DNA of 64,000 nucleotides from Plantibacter elymi (nom. nud.) (GTDB lineage: Bacteria > Actinomycetota > Actinomycetes > Actinomycetales > Microbacteriaceae): assembly GCF_900177795.1 (NCBI RefSeq), contig NZ_FXWJ01000001.1, positions 248,001 to 312,000 on the forward strand. Reading direction: 5' to 3'. Below the pieces are notes generated by a model. That model was not told where the DNA came from. It worked only from the letters and a program-made list of their open reading frames with translations, and made no database searches. The position numbers and the translations under genes were made by a program. Each line of letters begins with the position of its first letter. The stretch's first letter is position 1. Positions 17,201 to 25,438 of this stretch are shown here, one piece after another.

Positions 17201-17734
17201 ATGATCGCTGCGCTCACGCTCCCCGTCGCCCTCAGCACACCGGGGCAGGAACTACTGCTTCGCCGGGCCACCCTCGCCGACCTCGACGCGCTGATGGCGC
17301 TCCTCGCCGACGACCCGATCAGCGCGTCCCGCGGTGACCAGGCCCAGGAGAGCGATCTCCCCGCCTACGAGCGTGCGCTCGCGGACCTCATCGACGATCC
17401 GGCGAACGAGATCCTGCTGGTCGTCGACGCGGTGGAGGCCGTCATCGCGACGATGCAGCTGACGCGCATCCCCGGGATGGCCCGGCGCGGCTCCACCCGA
17501 CTGCTCGTCGAAGCCGTGCGGGTCTCCTCCGCGCTGCGATCCGGCGGCGTCGGAACGGCGATGATGCGCTGGGTGACGGACGTCGCCGCCCCCGCGACCG
17601 GATCGTCGATCGTGCAGTTGACCTCCGACGAGGCTCGGGTCGACGCCCACCGCTTCTACGAACGACTCGGCTTCGTCGGCTCGCACCGCGGCTTCAAGTA
17701 CGCTGTCGACGCCGCACCTCGACAGGCTCGGTGA
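17201..17734 (+). CDS. GNAT-family N-acetyltransferase
   Basis: This 177-residue protein has the GNAT layout: LLLRRATLADLDALMALLADD at the N-terminus, VRVSSALRSGGVGTAMMRWVTD (the acetyl-CoA loop, in which RSGGVG replaces the common RGxGxG) around residue 110, and VDAHRFYERLGFVGSHRGFKY near the end. A ribosome site (AGAGGGTGG) precedes the ATG by five bases. The last residues (APRQAR) are encoded by a copy of the CTCGACAGGCTCGG repeat, so the C-terminus has been altered by that element. The acceptor is unknown. Confidence 0.88.
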   Translation: MIAALTLPVALSTPGQELLLRRATLADLDALMALLADDPISASRGDQAQESDLPAYERALADLIDDPANEILLVVDAVEAVIATMQLTRIPGMARRGSTRLLVEAVRVSSALRSGGVGTAMMRWVTDVAAPATGSSIVQLTSDEARVDAHRFYERLGFVGSHRGFKYAVDAAPRQAR

Positions 17735-17738
17735 CCGG
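17717..17738. repeat. Single copy of the CTTCGACAGGCTC repeat
   Basis: CCTCGACAGGCTCGGTGACC at the 3' end of the GNAT gene matches the unit repeated three times at 63628-63735 with few changes. It supplies the last codons and stop of the acetyltransferase. Confidence 0.6.
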
Positions 17739-17784
17739 TGGTGGCTCGGTGTCCGGTGAGCACGCGGCGAGGAACGGGCGCCCG

Positions 17785-18183
17785 ATGACCGGTCAGCGCC
17801 ACGACGTGGTCTGCGCGGTCCTGATCCGGCATGGACAGGTCCTCCTTGCGCATCGGGCCGCGACGAACGACTGGTACCCGGACGTCTGGGACCTCCCGGG
17901 TGGGCACGTGGAGTCGGGCGAGACCGGTATGCAAGCGCTGATTCGCGAGCTGCGCGAAGAACTCGGGGTCTCGATCAGCGAGTTCGATGACCCGCCGGTC
18001 GCGGAACTCCGACTCGAGGACATGACTCTGCGGATCTGGCGCGTCGACACCTGGCTCGGTGAGCCGCGGAACCAAGCTCCCGAGGAGCACGACACCGTGG
18101 GATGGTTCGACCTCGCGCAGCTCGAGGAGCTCGAGCTGGCGTCTGTCGACTACCTTCCGCTGCTTCGCCGTCTGCTCGAATGA
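17785..18183 (+). CDS. Nudix hydrolase
   Basis: This 132-residue protein has a complete Nudix box, GHVESGETGMQALIRELREELGV (glycine, the REL-REEL-G helix and metal-binding glutamates) at about residues 43-65. I chose the ATG at 17785, with GAGGAAC upstream, because the family begins just before the first strand (RHDVVCAVLIRHGQVLLAHRA). An in-frame GTG at 17731 overlaps the GNAT stop and would add 18 unrelated residues. It should hydrolyse a nucleoside diphosphate derivative; the neighbours give no hint which. Confidence 0.88.
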   Translation: MTGQRHDVVCAVLIRHGQVLLAHRAATNDWYPDVWDLPGGHVESGETGMQALIRELREELGVSISEFDDPPVAELRLEDMTLRIWRVDTWLGEPRNQAPEEHDTVGWFDLAQLEELELASVDYLPLLRRLLE

Positions 18184-18222
18184 CGGCACAGGGCTCCGCG
18201 CTCCCGATGCCGCCGCGTCGGA

Positions 18223-18612
18223 CTACCGGCCGACGAAGAACTCGAGGGCGATGCCGTCCGGGTCGGTGAAGCTGAGGGCTGTCCCGTACGAGGCTTCGAC
18301 GAGTCCGCTGTGCTCGATGCCCGCGGATGTCAGGTGTGCGGCCCACGCGTGGAGCTCATCGACGGAACCGACCGTGAACCCCAGGTGGTCCAAACCCGGA
18401 CTGAACGGCGTGAAGTCGCCGGTCTCCGTCGTCTGGTGCTCGGTGAGCCCGAGCGTGACGCCGTCGGGGAGCGAGAAGAGCTTTCGAGTGAGTCCGGGGC
18501 CGTCGATGGCGCCGACCGGGGCGAATCCGAACACCCGTTCATAAAACGCGGTGCTGGTCTCAAGGTTTCGGACGGTGAAAGCGACATGGTTGACTCCGCT
18601 GAATTCGGGCAT
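18223..18612 (-). CDS. VOC-superfamily (glyoxalase/dioxygenase-like) protein
   Basis: This 129-residue protein is a single VOC unit: GVNHVAFTVRNLETSTAFYERVFGF at the N-terminus, then LDHLGFTVGSVDELHAWAAHL, and an end typical of the family, FTDPDGIALEFFVGR. Histidines near residues 9 and 75 and a late glutamate could bind metal. The start is the ATG at 18612; the frame is open further upstream but has no family features. It is convergent with the Nudix gene with only 39 bases between the stops. Confidence 0.88.
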   Translation of the reverse strand: MPEFSGVNHVAFTVRNLETSTAFYERVFGFAPVGAIDGPGLTRKLFSLPDGVTLGLTEHQTTETGDFTPFSPGLDHLGFTVGSVDELHAWAAHLTSAGIEHSGLVEASYGTALSFTDPDGIALEFFVGR

Positions 18613-18717
18613 GTCGTCAGTGAACTCCCGGTACCTCCCAGTCGACTGGGAACGAGGACGGCCCTCCCGGCAGAACTGTTGATCCGGGCCCAGGGGCAGC
18701 GGGCCTACGCTCTGAGG

Positions 18718-19158
18718 ATGGGTATCGTCCGCACACTCGCACGCTGGCTCCTCGGAGCTGTCCTCACCTTCGCCGGCGTCGGCCACCTCACGTTCGCGCG
18801 GCAGTCGTTCGTCGCCCAGGTGCCGCAGTGGTTGCCCCTGCCGGTCGACGTGGTCGTCGTGGCGTCGGGAGTCGTCGAGATCCTGCTCGGCCTCTCGCTG
18901 ATCCTGCTCGCCCGGTACCGCGTCGCCGTCGGCTGGATCGTCGCCGCGTTCTTCGTCGCGGTGTTCCCCGGCAACATCGAGCAGTTCGTCCGCGGCACCG
19001 ACGCCTTCGGCCTCGACAGTGACGTCGCGCGCGGTGTTCGACTGGTGTTCCAACCGCTTCTCGTCGTCTGGGCGCTCTGGTCGACGGGAGCGTGGCGAGC
19101 GTGGCGGACCAGCCGCCGCCGGTCGTCCTCGACCGAGTCCGGCCTCGGAGCTGCCTAG
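18718..19158 (+). CDS. DoxX-like small membrane protein
   Basis: This 146-residue protein has four hydrophobic segments: near residues 8-26 (RWLLGAVLTFAGVGHLTFA), 40-60 (PVDVVVVASGVVEILLGLSLI), 68-88 (VAVGWIVAAFFVAVFPGNI) and 108-128 (LVFQPLLVVWALWSTGAW). The motif GVGHLTF followed by VEILLGLSLILL is characteristic of DoxX-like proteins, which often have redox roles. GAGG lies directly before the ATG with almost no spacer, so translation may be leaderless. The C-terminal tail is Arg/Ser-rich. Confidence 0.8.
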   Translation: MGIVRTLARWLLGAVLTFAGVGHLTFARQSFVAQVPQWLPLPVDVVVVASGVVEILLGLSLILLARYRVAVGWIVAAFFVAVFPGNIEQFVRGTDAFGLDSDVARGVRLVFQPLLVVWALWSTGAWRAWRTSRRRSSSTESGLGAA

Positions 19159-19222
19159 TCATCCGGCCCCACCGGGTGTCAAGGGGCCTGAGGTTCCAGG
19201 CCTGATCCGGCAGGGTTGATGC

Positions 19223-19588
19223 ATGCGATGCATTACATACGCGGGTGAGAATGTTGTGACGACCGACGAGGTCGCGGCCCTGCTGGTCGAACTGACGGCG
19301 GAGCTCGCGAAGCGCGGACGCGCTGAAGCGGTCACCATTCCGATCGTCGTGGACTCCGACGTCGAAGACGCATCAGCCCAGCTCGTGATCGGTCTCGGCA
19401 ACGACGTGCTGTCCGTGCCGCACGCCTGGGATCAGGACGTACCGGACTTCAGTGAGGCCGAATCGCGCCTGCAGGGCTACCTCGACGACATCCGTCCGTC
19501 CACGACGGCCTACGAGCCGCGCGACTCCATCGAGACCTCGGACGTCCTCGAGGATCCCGACCTCGACCTCCGCGACTTCGCCCGCTGA
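19223..19588 (+). CDS. Hypothetical acidic protein
   Basis: This 121-residue soluble protein has no recognised family. It starts near VVTTDEVAALLVELTAELAKRGRAEAVTIPIVV, a helix then a strand, and ends in an acidic low-complexity tail (IETSDVLEDPDLDLRDFAR). The start could be the ATG at 19223 or an internal GTG at 19256, which would begin at VTTDEVAALL. It is convergent with the transporter gene, with the strong hairpin at 19605-19641 between them. Confidence 0.6.
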   Translation: MRCITYAGENVVTTDEVAALLVELTAELAKRGRAEAVTIPIVVDSDVEDASAQLVIGLGNDVLSVPHAWDQDVPDFSEAESRLQGYLDDIRPSTTAYEPRDSIETSDVLEDPDLDLRDFAR

Positions 19589-19604
19589 GTCGGCCTTGCG
19601 CGAC

Positions 19605-19641
19605 AACGCCGGCGTCGACCCCTCTGGTCGACGCCGGCGTT
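19605..19641. terminator. Strong bidirectional terminator hairpin
   Basis: A perfect 16-base stem (AACGCCGGCGTCGACC and its complement) closes around a five-base loop CCTCT. It sits between two convergent genes, 17 bases after one stop and 13 after the other, so it can act on both transcripts. Confidence 0.8.
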
Positions 19642-19653
19642 CGTCCGGGTCGC

Positions 19654-21003
19654 TCAGCGCGGGAGCGGCAGCTTGGCCGTCTCGCGGGCCCGCAGCACGA
19701 CGATCAACGTGATGAGCGCGGCCGCCATCACATAGAACGCGGGGGCGAACCGGTTGCCGGTCGAGGCGATCAGGAATGTCGCGAAGTAGGGCGTGATCCC
19801 ACCGAACACGGCGACCGACAGGTTGTATGCGATCGCCATCGAGCCGTAACGGATGCTGGTCGGGAACAGCTCGGCCATCGCAGCACTCGACGCACCGTCG
19901 TACGCCGCCATGAAGACGCCGAGGATCACCATCGCGACGGCCGCGGCGGCGAAGTTGCCCGCGCTCATGAGCATGAGCGTCGGGTACGTCAACACCAGGA
20001 ACCCGACGCAACCGGCGATCATCACCGGCTTCCGCCCGATGCGGTCGCTCAGCAGGCCCATGAACGGGACGAGGATCGCGATCGCGAGCAGCCCGAGCAC
20101 CGTGACGCCGTAGCTGAGCGGCTGCGAGTAGCCGAGGTCGGTCTGCAGGTACGACGGCATGAAGGTCTGCAGGATCCAGTGGCCGACGGCCTTGATCACG
20201 ACGAAGCCGACGCAGAAGAGCAGCGCCTTCCACGAGGTGCGCAACGAGGTCCGCAGCGGTGACTTCGAGACGGCCCCCTTCGCTTGGATCGCCTGGAACT
20301 CCGGGGTGTCCTCGAGCTTGTTCCGCAGGTAGAGGCCTGCGAGGCCGAGGGGCAGGGCGAGGAAGAAGAGGGCGCGCCAACCCCATTCGTTGAGGGCGTC
20401 GGTGCCGAGCGTCGAGGTGAAGAGGAGCACGAGGCCCGCACCGACCACGAAGGCCGCGAACCCGAACACGTCGATGAAGCTCGTCACGAACCCGCGTCGG
20501 TTGGACGGGGCGTACTCGGCGAGGAGCGTCGTGGCGCCGGAGCTCTCACCACCTGCGGCGAAGCCCTGGACGAGCCGCACGATCACGAGCAGGATCGGCG
20601 CCCAGAGGCCGATGAGGTCGAACGTCGGCAGGAGGCCCATGACGACCGTCGCCCCGGAGGTCACGAGGATCACCGTCGCGAGGACCGTCTTGCGCCCGAT
20701 GCGGTCACCGAGCGAGCCCCAGAAGAGGCCACCGAGCGGACGCATCACGAAGCCGGCCCCGAACACCGCGAACGCGGACAGGAGAGCCGACTGGGTGTTG
20801 CCCTGCTGGAAGAAGTTGAGGCTGATGACGGTCGCGAGCGTGCCGTAGAGGCCGAAGTCGAACCATTCGACGAAGTGGCCCGCCCCGGCGGCCCAGATCA
20901 CCTTCCGCATGCGGCGTGATCGCTCCGCGTCGTCGTAGGGGGTCTGTGCGCTGTGCGCGGCGGCTTCGGCCAGGGCTGCAGCCTGGGTCCTGCTCTCGTC
21001 CAT
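19654..21003 (-). CDS. MFS transporter, metabolite/H+ symporter (MHS) type
   Basis: This 449-residue protein has the 12-helix major facilitator layout. The N-terminus carries RRMRKVIWAAGAGHFVEWFDFGLYGTLATVISLNFF, the mark of MHS transporters such as the shikimate and proline/betaine permeases. GSLGDRIGRKTVLA is the conserved loop 2-3 motif, and LLSDRIGRKPVMI is its second-half copy. It should import a small organic acid or betaine by proton symport. It diverges from the FAD oxidoreductase across 160 bases that contain paired operator-like repeats, so they may be coregulated by the IclR protein. Confidence 0.9.
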   Translation of the reverse strand: MDESRTQAAALAEAAAHSAQTPYDDAERSRRMRKVIWAAGAGHFVEWFDFGLYGTLATVISLNFFQQGNTQSALLSAFAVFGAGFVMRPLGGLFWGSLGDRIGRKTVLATVILVTSGATVVMGLLPTFDLIGLWAPILLVIVRLVQGFAAGGESSGATTLLAEYAPSNRRGFVTSFIDVFGFAAFVVGAGLVLLFTSTLGTDALNEWGWRALFFLALPLGLAGLYLRNKLEDTPEFQAIQAKGAVSKSPLRTSLRTSWKALLFCVGFVVIKAVGHWILQTFMPSYLQTDLGYSQPLSYGVTVLGLLAIAILVPFMGLLSDRIGRKPVMIAGCVGFLVLTYPTLMLMSAGNFAAAAVAMVILGVFMAAYDGASSAAMAELFPTSIRYGSMAIAYNLSVAVFGGITPYFATFLIASTGNRFAPAFYVMAAALITLIVVLRARETAKLPLPR

Positions 21004-21056
21004 CGGTCCTCACATCGTTGTCGGGGTGCTTCGAGGTTCACCTGCCGAAGAATCTT

Positions 21057-21092
21057 ACCCACTGAATGGGAAAGTCGTACCGCTGAATGGTA
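21057..21092. promoter_or_regulatory. Paired dyads, candidate IclR operators
   Basis: Two similar sites, ACCCACTGAATGGGA and TACCGCTGAATGGTA, are spaced 21 bases apart, about two helical turns. Each is a short dyad: CCCA/TGGG at 21058-21070 and TACC/GGTA at 21078-21092. They lie between the divergent transporter and oxidoreductase genes, and an IclR regulator follows in the same cluster. Binding by IclR is inference. Confidence 0.55.
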
Positions 21093-21165
21093 GCGTGGCA
21101 CTCGCCCGGAGGTCGCCATCTATTCGACGGCTTCCAGGATCACGCATCACGAAGGAGTGTCATCC

Positions 21166-23514
21166 ATGCAGCACCGCACCCAGACCGCAGACGTCGTCGT
21201 CATCGGCGGTGGCCTCGCGGGCGTGTCAGCAGCCGTCGCCGCTGCCCGCCTCGGTTCGCGGGTCTCGCTCGTCACCAACCGGCCGGTGCTCGGTGGCAAC
21301 TCGTCGAGCGAGGTTCGGGTGTGGGTGGTCGGAGCGACCGCGCACGGCCACCAGCGGTTCGCGCGGGAGACCGGGATCATGGGGGAGCTCTTCCTCGAGA
21401 ACCAGTACCGCAACCCGGAAGGCAACCCGTTCTACTGGGACCAGACCGTCCTCGACCTCGTGCGCGCCGAGCCGAACCTGCAGCTGCACCTCAACACCGA
21501 CGTCCGCATCGTCACGATGGAGGAGTCGTCGGACGGTGAGGAGTCGCCGTCGCCACGAATCACGTCCGTCACCGGATGGACGATGGGCAGCGAGATCGAG
21601 ACCGAGTTCTTCGCCCCCGTCTTCATCGATTGCACCGGAGACGGGCTGGTGGGTCATCTGGCGGGTGCGACCTCCCGCATCGGGCGAGAGGGCCGTGCCG
21701 AGCTCGGCGAGCCGTGGGCGCCCGAGGTGGCGGACGACGAGCTCCTCGGCAGCTCGATCTTCTTCTACACGAAGGACACGGGACGCCCCGAGCGGTTCGT
21801 CGCTCCTGACATCGCGCGCGACATCCGCGACACCCCGATCCTCACCAACCGGATCATCCGGACCGGCGACAACGGCTGCAACTACTGGTGGATCGAGTGG
21901 GGCGGCGAGCTCGACACCGTCGCCGAGAACGAGCAGATCCGCGACGAGCTGTGGAGCGTCGTCTTCGGGATCTGGGACTACATCAAGAACTCCGGCCAGT
22001 TCGACGCCGACACCCTGACGCTGGAGTGGGTCGGGTCGATCCCGGGCAAGCGCGAGTACCGGCGGCTGCTGGGCGACCACACCCTCACGCAGAACGACCT
22101 GCTCGACCAGGTCGACTTCGAGGACACCGTGGCCTTCGGCGGATGGTCGATCGACCTGCACCCGGTGGAGGGCGTCTACGCCGAGAGCGCCGGTGCGCAA
22201 CAGCGCTTCAGCAACGGCACCTACGGGATCCCCTTCCGCAGCCTGTACTCGCGGGACGTCGGCAACCTGTTGTTCGCCGGACGCAACATCTCCGCCTCCC
22301 ACGTCGCGTTCGGGTCCACCCGCGTCATGGCGACCTGCGCCACGCAGGGTCAGGCGGTGGGGACGGCTGCGGCGCTCATCGCCCGCGACGGACTGACGCC
22401 GCGGGAGCTCGCCGGGCAGGCGCTCCCGCTCCTGCAGCGCACACTCATCCGCGAGGACGCCCCGGTCATCGGCATCACCACGGGCGACCCCGACGATCTG
22501 GCCGGGCGGGCGACGGTCTCCGCCTCGAGCGCGCTCAGCGCGATCTCCACGCTGGAGCACCTCGGCTCCGGCGAGCGGTTCACCCTCGACCGCGACGTCG
22601 CGATCCTCGTACCCGTCGCTCCGTCACTCGACCAGATCACCCTGCTCGTTGACGCCGCACGCGACGCGACCCTCCGCGTCGAACTGTGGAGCACCGGCAA
22701 GCGCCAGAATGCCGTCCCGGTCGAGCACCTCCTCGACGGAGCTGTGGAGATCGCCGCCGGGCTGGGCGTGTCGGCCACCGTCCGCTTCGGATGGACGCCG
22801 GATGTCGAGCAGAACGCGGTGCTCGTCGTCCGTGCCAACCCGGACGTCAGCCTGCTCCTCACCGAGGGCCACCCCTACGGGCTCCTCGTCCTGACCGCGA
22901 AGCACGCGTCCGACGAGGTGTTCGACGACCACATCCCCGAAGAGCAGGACCAGGCGATCCTCGACTGGAACGCCCGGAAGCTCCGCGGCCGGAGCGTCGC
23001 GCTGACCGTCGGTGGGGACACCACGGCGTACCGCCCGGAGCGGATCGTCGACGGCTACCAACGTCCCTACGGCGGACCGCACCTGTGGTCCTCGGAGCGA
23101 CTCGATGACAACCGCGATCTGGTCGCCGAGCCCGAGGTCCTCACACTGCACTGGGATGAGCCGGTCGATGTCGCGTCCGTCCGGATCGTGTTCAACGACG
23201 ACGTCGACGTGGACCTCATCAACCTGCACCACCACCGCACGGACTTCGAGGCGGTGCCGGAGCTCGTCGCCGCGTACCGAGTCGAGGCCCGACCGGCGGG
23301 TGCGCCGGAGGGGACGTGGACGGTGTTGGCCGAGGTCGAGGGGAACCGCCACCGCCACCGGATCCACGACGTCGAACCCGTGCGGGTCGACGCCCTCCGT
23401 GTCGTCGTCACGGCCACGAACGGGTCGCCCTACGTGAGTGTCGCGAGTGTGAAGGTCTTCGAGCAGCCGAGCGGGCGCACCACCCGGGCACGCCGAGCCC
23501 GACCGCTACGCTGA
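21166..23514 (+). CDS. FAD-dependent oxidoreductase with C-terminal discoidin-like domain
   Basis: This 782-residue protein starts at the ATG at 21166; GAAGGAG lies eight bases upstream, where an in-frame GTG at 21157 would be too close. Residues of about 9-60 hold the FAD-binding Rossmann motif (VVVIGGGLAGVSAAVAAARLG, then RPVLGGNSSSEVRVWV), as in the FAD_oxidored family, with more family sequence to about residue 440. The last third has a beta-rich segment like an F5/8 type C domain (VGGDTTAYRPERIVDGY, LTLHWDEPVDVASVRIVFN, NLHHHRTDF). There is no signal peptide. It would oxidise or isomerise a sugar-like substrate, but which is unknown. An IclR gene follows after 53 bases. Confidence 0.8.
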   Translation: MQHRTQTADVVVIGGGLAGVSAAVAAARLGSRVSLVTNRPVLGGNSSSEVRVWVVGATAHGHQRFARETGIMGELFLENQYRNPEGNPFYWDQTVLDLVRAEPNLQLHLNTDVRIVTMEESSDGEESPSPRITSVTGWTMGSEIETEFFAPVFIDCTGDGLVGHLAGATSRIGREGRAELGEPWAPEVADDELLGSSIFFYTKDTGRPERFVAPDIARDIRDTPILTNRIIRTGDNGCNYWWIEWGGELDTVAENEQIRDELWSVVFGIWDYIKNSGQFDADTLTLEWVGSIPGKREYRRLLGDHTLTQNDLLDQVDFEDTVAFGGWSIDLHPVEGVYAESAGAQQRFSNGTYGIPFRSLYSRDVGNLLFAGRNISASHVAFGSTRVMATCATQGQAVGTAAALIARDGLTPRELAGQALPLLQRTLIREDAPVIGITTGDPDDLAGRATVSASSALSAISTLEHLGSGERFTLDRDVAILVPVAPSLDQITLLVDAARDATLRVELWSTGKRQNAVPVEHLLDGAVEIAAGLGVSATVRFGWTPDVEQNAVLVVRANPDVSLLLTEGHPYGLLVLTAKHASDEVFDDHIPEEQDQAILDWNARKLRGRSVALTVGGDTTAYRPERIVDGYQRPYGGPHLWSSERLDDNRDLVAEPEVLTLHWDEPVDVASVRIVFNDDVDVDLINLHHHRTDFEAVPELVAAYRVEARPAGAPEGTWTVLAEVEGNRHRHRIHDVEPVRVDALRVVVTATNGSPYVSVASVKVFEQPSGRTTRARRARPLR

Positions 23515-23567
23515 ACACGGCCTCCGAGGCCGGACATCCGAACCGACACCGACACCGTGGAGGACCC

Positions 23568-24350
23568 GTGGCAGGTGAGATCCAGCAGGGCATCGGCCGT
23601 GCAGCATCCGTGCTCGCCGTTCTCGGCGCATCGACCACCGGACCGTTGCGGGCCTCCGACATCGCCCGTGCGACCGGTCTCGGCACGTCGACGACCGCAC
23701 GCCTCCTCGGCACGCTCGAGGAGCTCGGGTATGTGACGAAGGCGGCCGACAGTCCGTCCTACGCCATCGGCGCGACCATTCTGGCGCTCGCAAGCGAGGG
23801 GCTCAACCAGAACCCGGTGCACCGGGAGTCGCGTGCTCCCGCCCAGGAGCTCGCGCAGCGGATCGGACTCAGCGTCAACGTCGGTGTCCTCGACGGCTTG
23901 AGCCTCATCTACCTCTGCCACTTCGAGGGAGCCCTCGCCCCGAAGTCGCACTCGATGATCGGGCTGCGCCAGCCGCTGCACGCGTCCGCGCTCGGCAAGT
24001 GTCTGCTCCTCGACCTCGACGCGGACGGTCTCCGAGCGCTGCTCGGTGATGAGCCGCTCCCGCGCTACACGGCCAACACCGTCACGGAGCACGCGGCCCT
24101 CGCCGCCGAGCTCGCGACGGCGCGGGAACGCGGCGTCTGCATGGAGGACCAGGAGCTCGCGCTGGGTCGTCTCGGGATCGCGGCGCCGATCCGCGACGCG
24201 AACGCCAGAGTCGTGGCGGCGATCTCCATCTCGGGCCGACTGAGCCTGATGCGCGAGCGCGACCTCGACGTCCTCACCGAGGACCTCATCGAAGTGGCGG
24301 ACCGGATCAGCGTCGGTCTCGGCCTCATCTCCGCGATCCCCTCCTCCTGA
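23568..24350 (+). CDS. IclR-family transcriptional regulator
   Basis: This 260-residue protein starts at the GTG at 23568 with GGAGGA four bases upstream; the longer open frame before it is shadow. Residues of about 5-65 form the winged helix-turn-helix (GIGRAASVLAVLGASTTGPLRASDIARATGLGTSTTARLLGTLEELGYV). The remainder is the IclR effector domain, with LSVNVGVLDGLSLIYLCHFEG and LRQPLHASALGKCLLLDLD, then MEDQELALGRLGIAAPI. Such regulators control catabolic operons in response to a small aromatic or sugar-derived acid. It probably controls the oxidoreductase, transporter and esterase around it. Confidence 0.93.
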   Translation: MAGEIQQGIGRAASVLAVLGASTTGPLRASDIARATGLGTSTTARLLGTLEELGYVTKAADSPSYAIGATILALASEGLNQNPVHRESRAPAQELAQRIGLSVNVGVLDGLSLIYLCHFEGALAPKSHSMIGLRQPLHASALGKCLLLDLDADGLRALLGDEPLPRYTANTVTEHAALAAELATARERGVCMEDQELALGRLGIAAPIRDANARVVAAISISGRLSLMRERDLDVLTEDLIEVADRISVGLGLISAIPSS

Positions 24351-24391
24351 CCAGTACTCGGCAAACCGACCTCACGAACCGAAGGTGACCA

Positions 24392-25360
24392 GTGGCGCAA
24401 TTCGACCTCCCCCTCGCCCAGCTCCAGCAGTACCTGCCCGACCGCGAGGAGGCGTCGGACTTCGACACCTTCTGGGCGGACACCCTCGCCGAAGCCCACG
24501 CCCTCGCCCAGCCGACGGTGCGTGAACGATCCAACCCTGAGCTGACGGGTCTCGTCGTCGAGGACGTCACGTTCTCCGGGTTCGGTGGCGACCCGATCAA
24601 GGGGTGGTTCATCCGACCGGCCGGCGCGACCGAGCCGCTCCCGTGCATCGTGCACTACATCGGCTACAGCGGCGGTCGTGGGCTCGCCCACCAATGGACG
24701 ATGCACCCGTCCGCGGGCTATGCGGTGTTCGTCATGGACACCCGCGGCCAGGGGAGCGCGAACCTGCCGGGCGCGACCGCCGATCCGTTCGGGAGCGGTC
24801 CGCAGGTCGCCGGCAAGATGAGCGCCGGGCTCGGCAGCCCCGAGACCTACTACTACCGTCGGGTCTTCACGGATGCGGCGCTCGCCGTCGACGTGGTGCG
24901 GAGCTTCCCGGAGGTCGACCCCGCCCGGGTCGTCGTCGCCGGTGGCAGCCAGGGCGGCGGCATCGCGCTCGCCGCGGCTGGGCTCTGCGAGGGACTCGCG
25001 GCGGCGCTCGTCGACGTCCCCTTCCTGTCGCACTTCCGTCGTGCCCTGCAGATCACCGACGCGAGCCCCTTCGCCGAGCTGAAGACGTACCTCATCAGCC
25101 GACGAGGCCACGAGGAGGAGGTGTTCCGGACGCTCTCGTACTTCGACGCGACGAACTTCGCCGCCCGTGCGACCGCCCCCGCACTGTTCTCCGTCGCGCT
25201 CTGCGATGCGGTGTGTCCGCCCTCGACGGTGTACGCGGCCTTCAACCACTACGCGGGCACGCAGAAGGACATCGCCGTCTACCCGTACAACGGGCACGAG
25301 GGCGGCGGGCCGGTGCAGCAGCAGGCGCAGCTGACCTTCCTCGCGGACCGCCTCGCCTGA
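24392..25360 (+). CDS. CE7-family acetyl esterase (acetylxylan/cephalosporin deacetylase-like)
   Basis: This 322-residue enzyme has the full CE7 layout. It begins at a GTG preceded by GAAGGTG. FDLPLAQLQQYLP and ASDFDTFWADTLAEA are typical of the N-terminus, DTRGQG follows the oxyanion strand, and the triad is Ser186 (GGSQGGG), Asp272 (ALCDAVCPPS) and His302 (YNGHEGGG). It should deacetylate imported sugars in the cytoplasm. It follows the IclR gene by 41 bases and lies in the same cluster as the oxidoreductase. A double hairpin just after its stop may end the transcript. Confidence 0.92.
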   Translation: MAQFDLPLAQLQQYLPDREEASDFDTFWADTLAEAHALAQPTVRERSNPELTGLVVEDVTFSGFGGDPIKGWFIRPAGATEPLPCIVHYIGYSGGRGLAHQWTMHPSAGYAVFVMDTRGQGSANLPGATADPFGSGPQVAGKMSAGLGSPETYYYRRVFTDAALAVDVVRSFPEVDPARVVVAGGSQGGGIALAAAGLCEGLAAALVDVPFLSHFRRALQITDASPFAELKTYLISRRGHEEEVFRTLSYFDATNFAARATAPALFSVALCDAVCPPSTVYAAFNHYAGTQKDIAVYPYNGHEGGGPVQQQAQLTFLADRLA

Positions 25361-25364
25361 CGCT

Positions 25365-25417
25365 TCGCTCGCCCATCTTCGGGCGAGCGAGCTCCCTTTC
25401 GCCCAAGCATGGGCGAA
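25365..25417. repeat. Double-hairpin element, third copy
   Basis: A hairpin at 25365-25390 has 10-base arms TCGCTCGCCC/GGGCGAGCGA around ATCTTC. A second at 25398-25417 has arms TTCGCCC/GGGCGAA around AAGCAT. They follow the CE7 esterase stop. An in-frame ATG at 25409 inside the second hairpin would give the next gene a longer N-terminus, which is why I prefer the downstream GTG as its start. Confidence 0.6.
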
Positions 25418-25438
25418 CGGGCGTGGGACGATGTGCAC

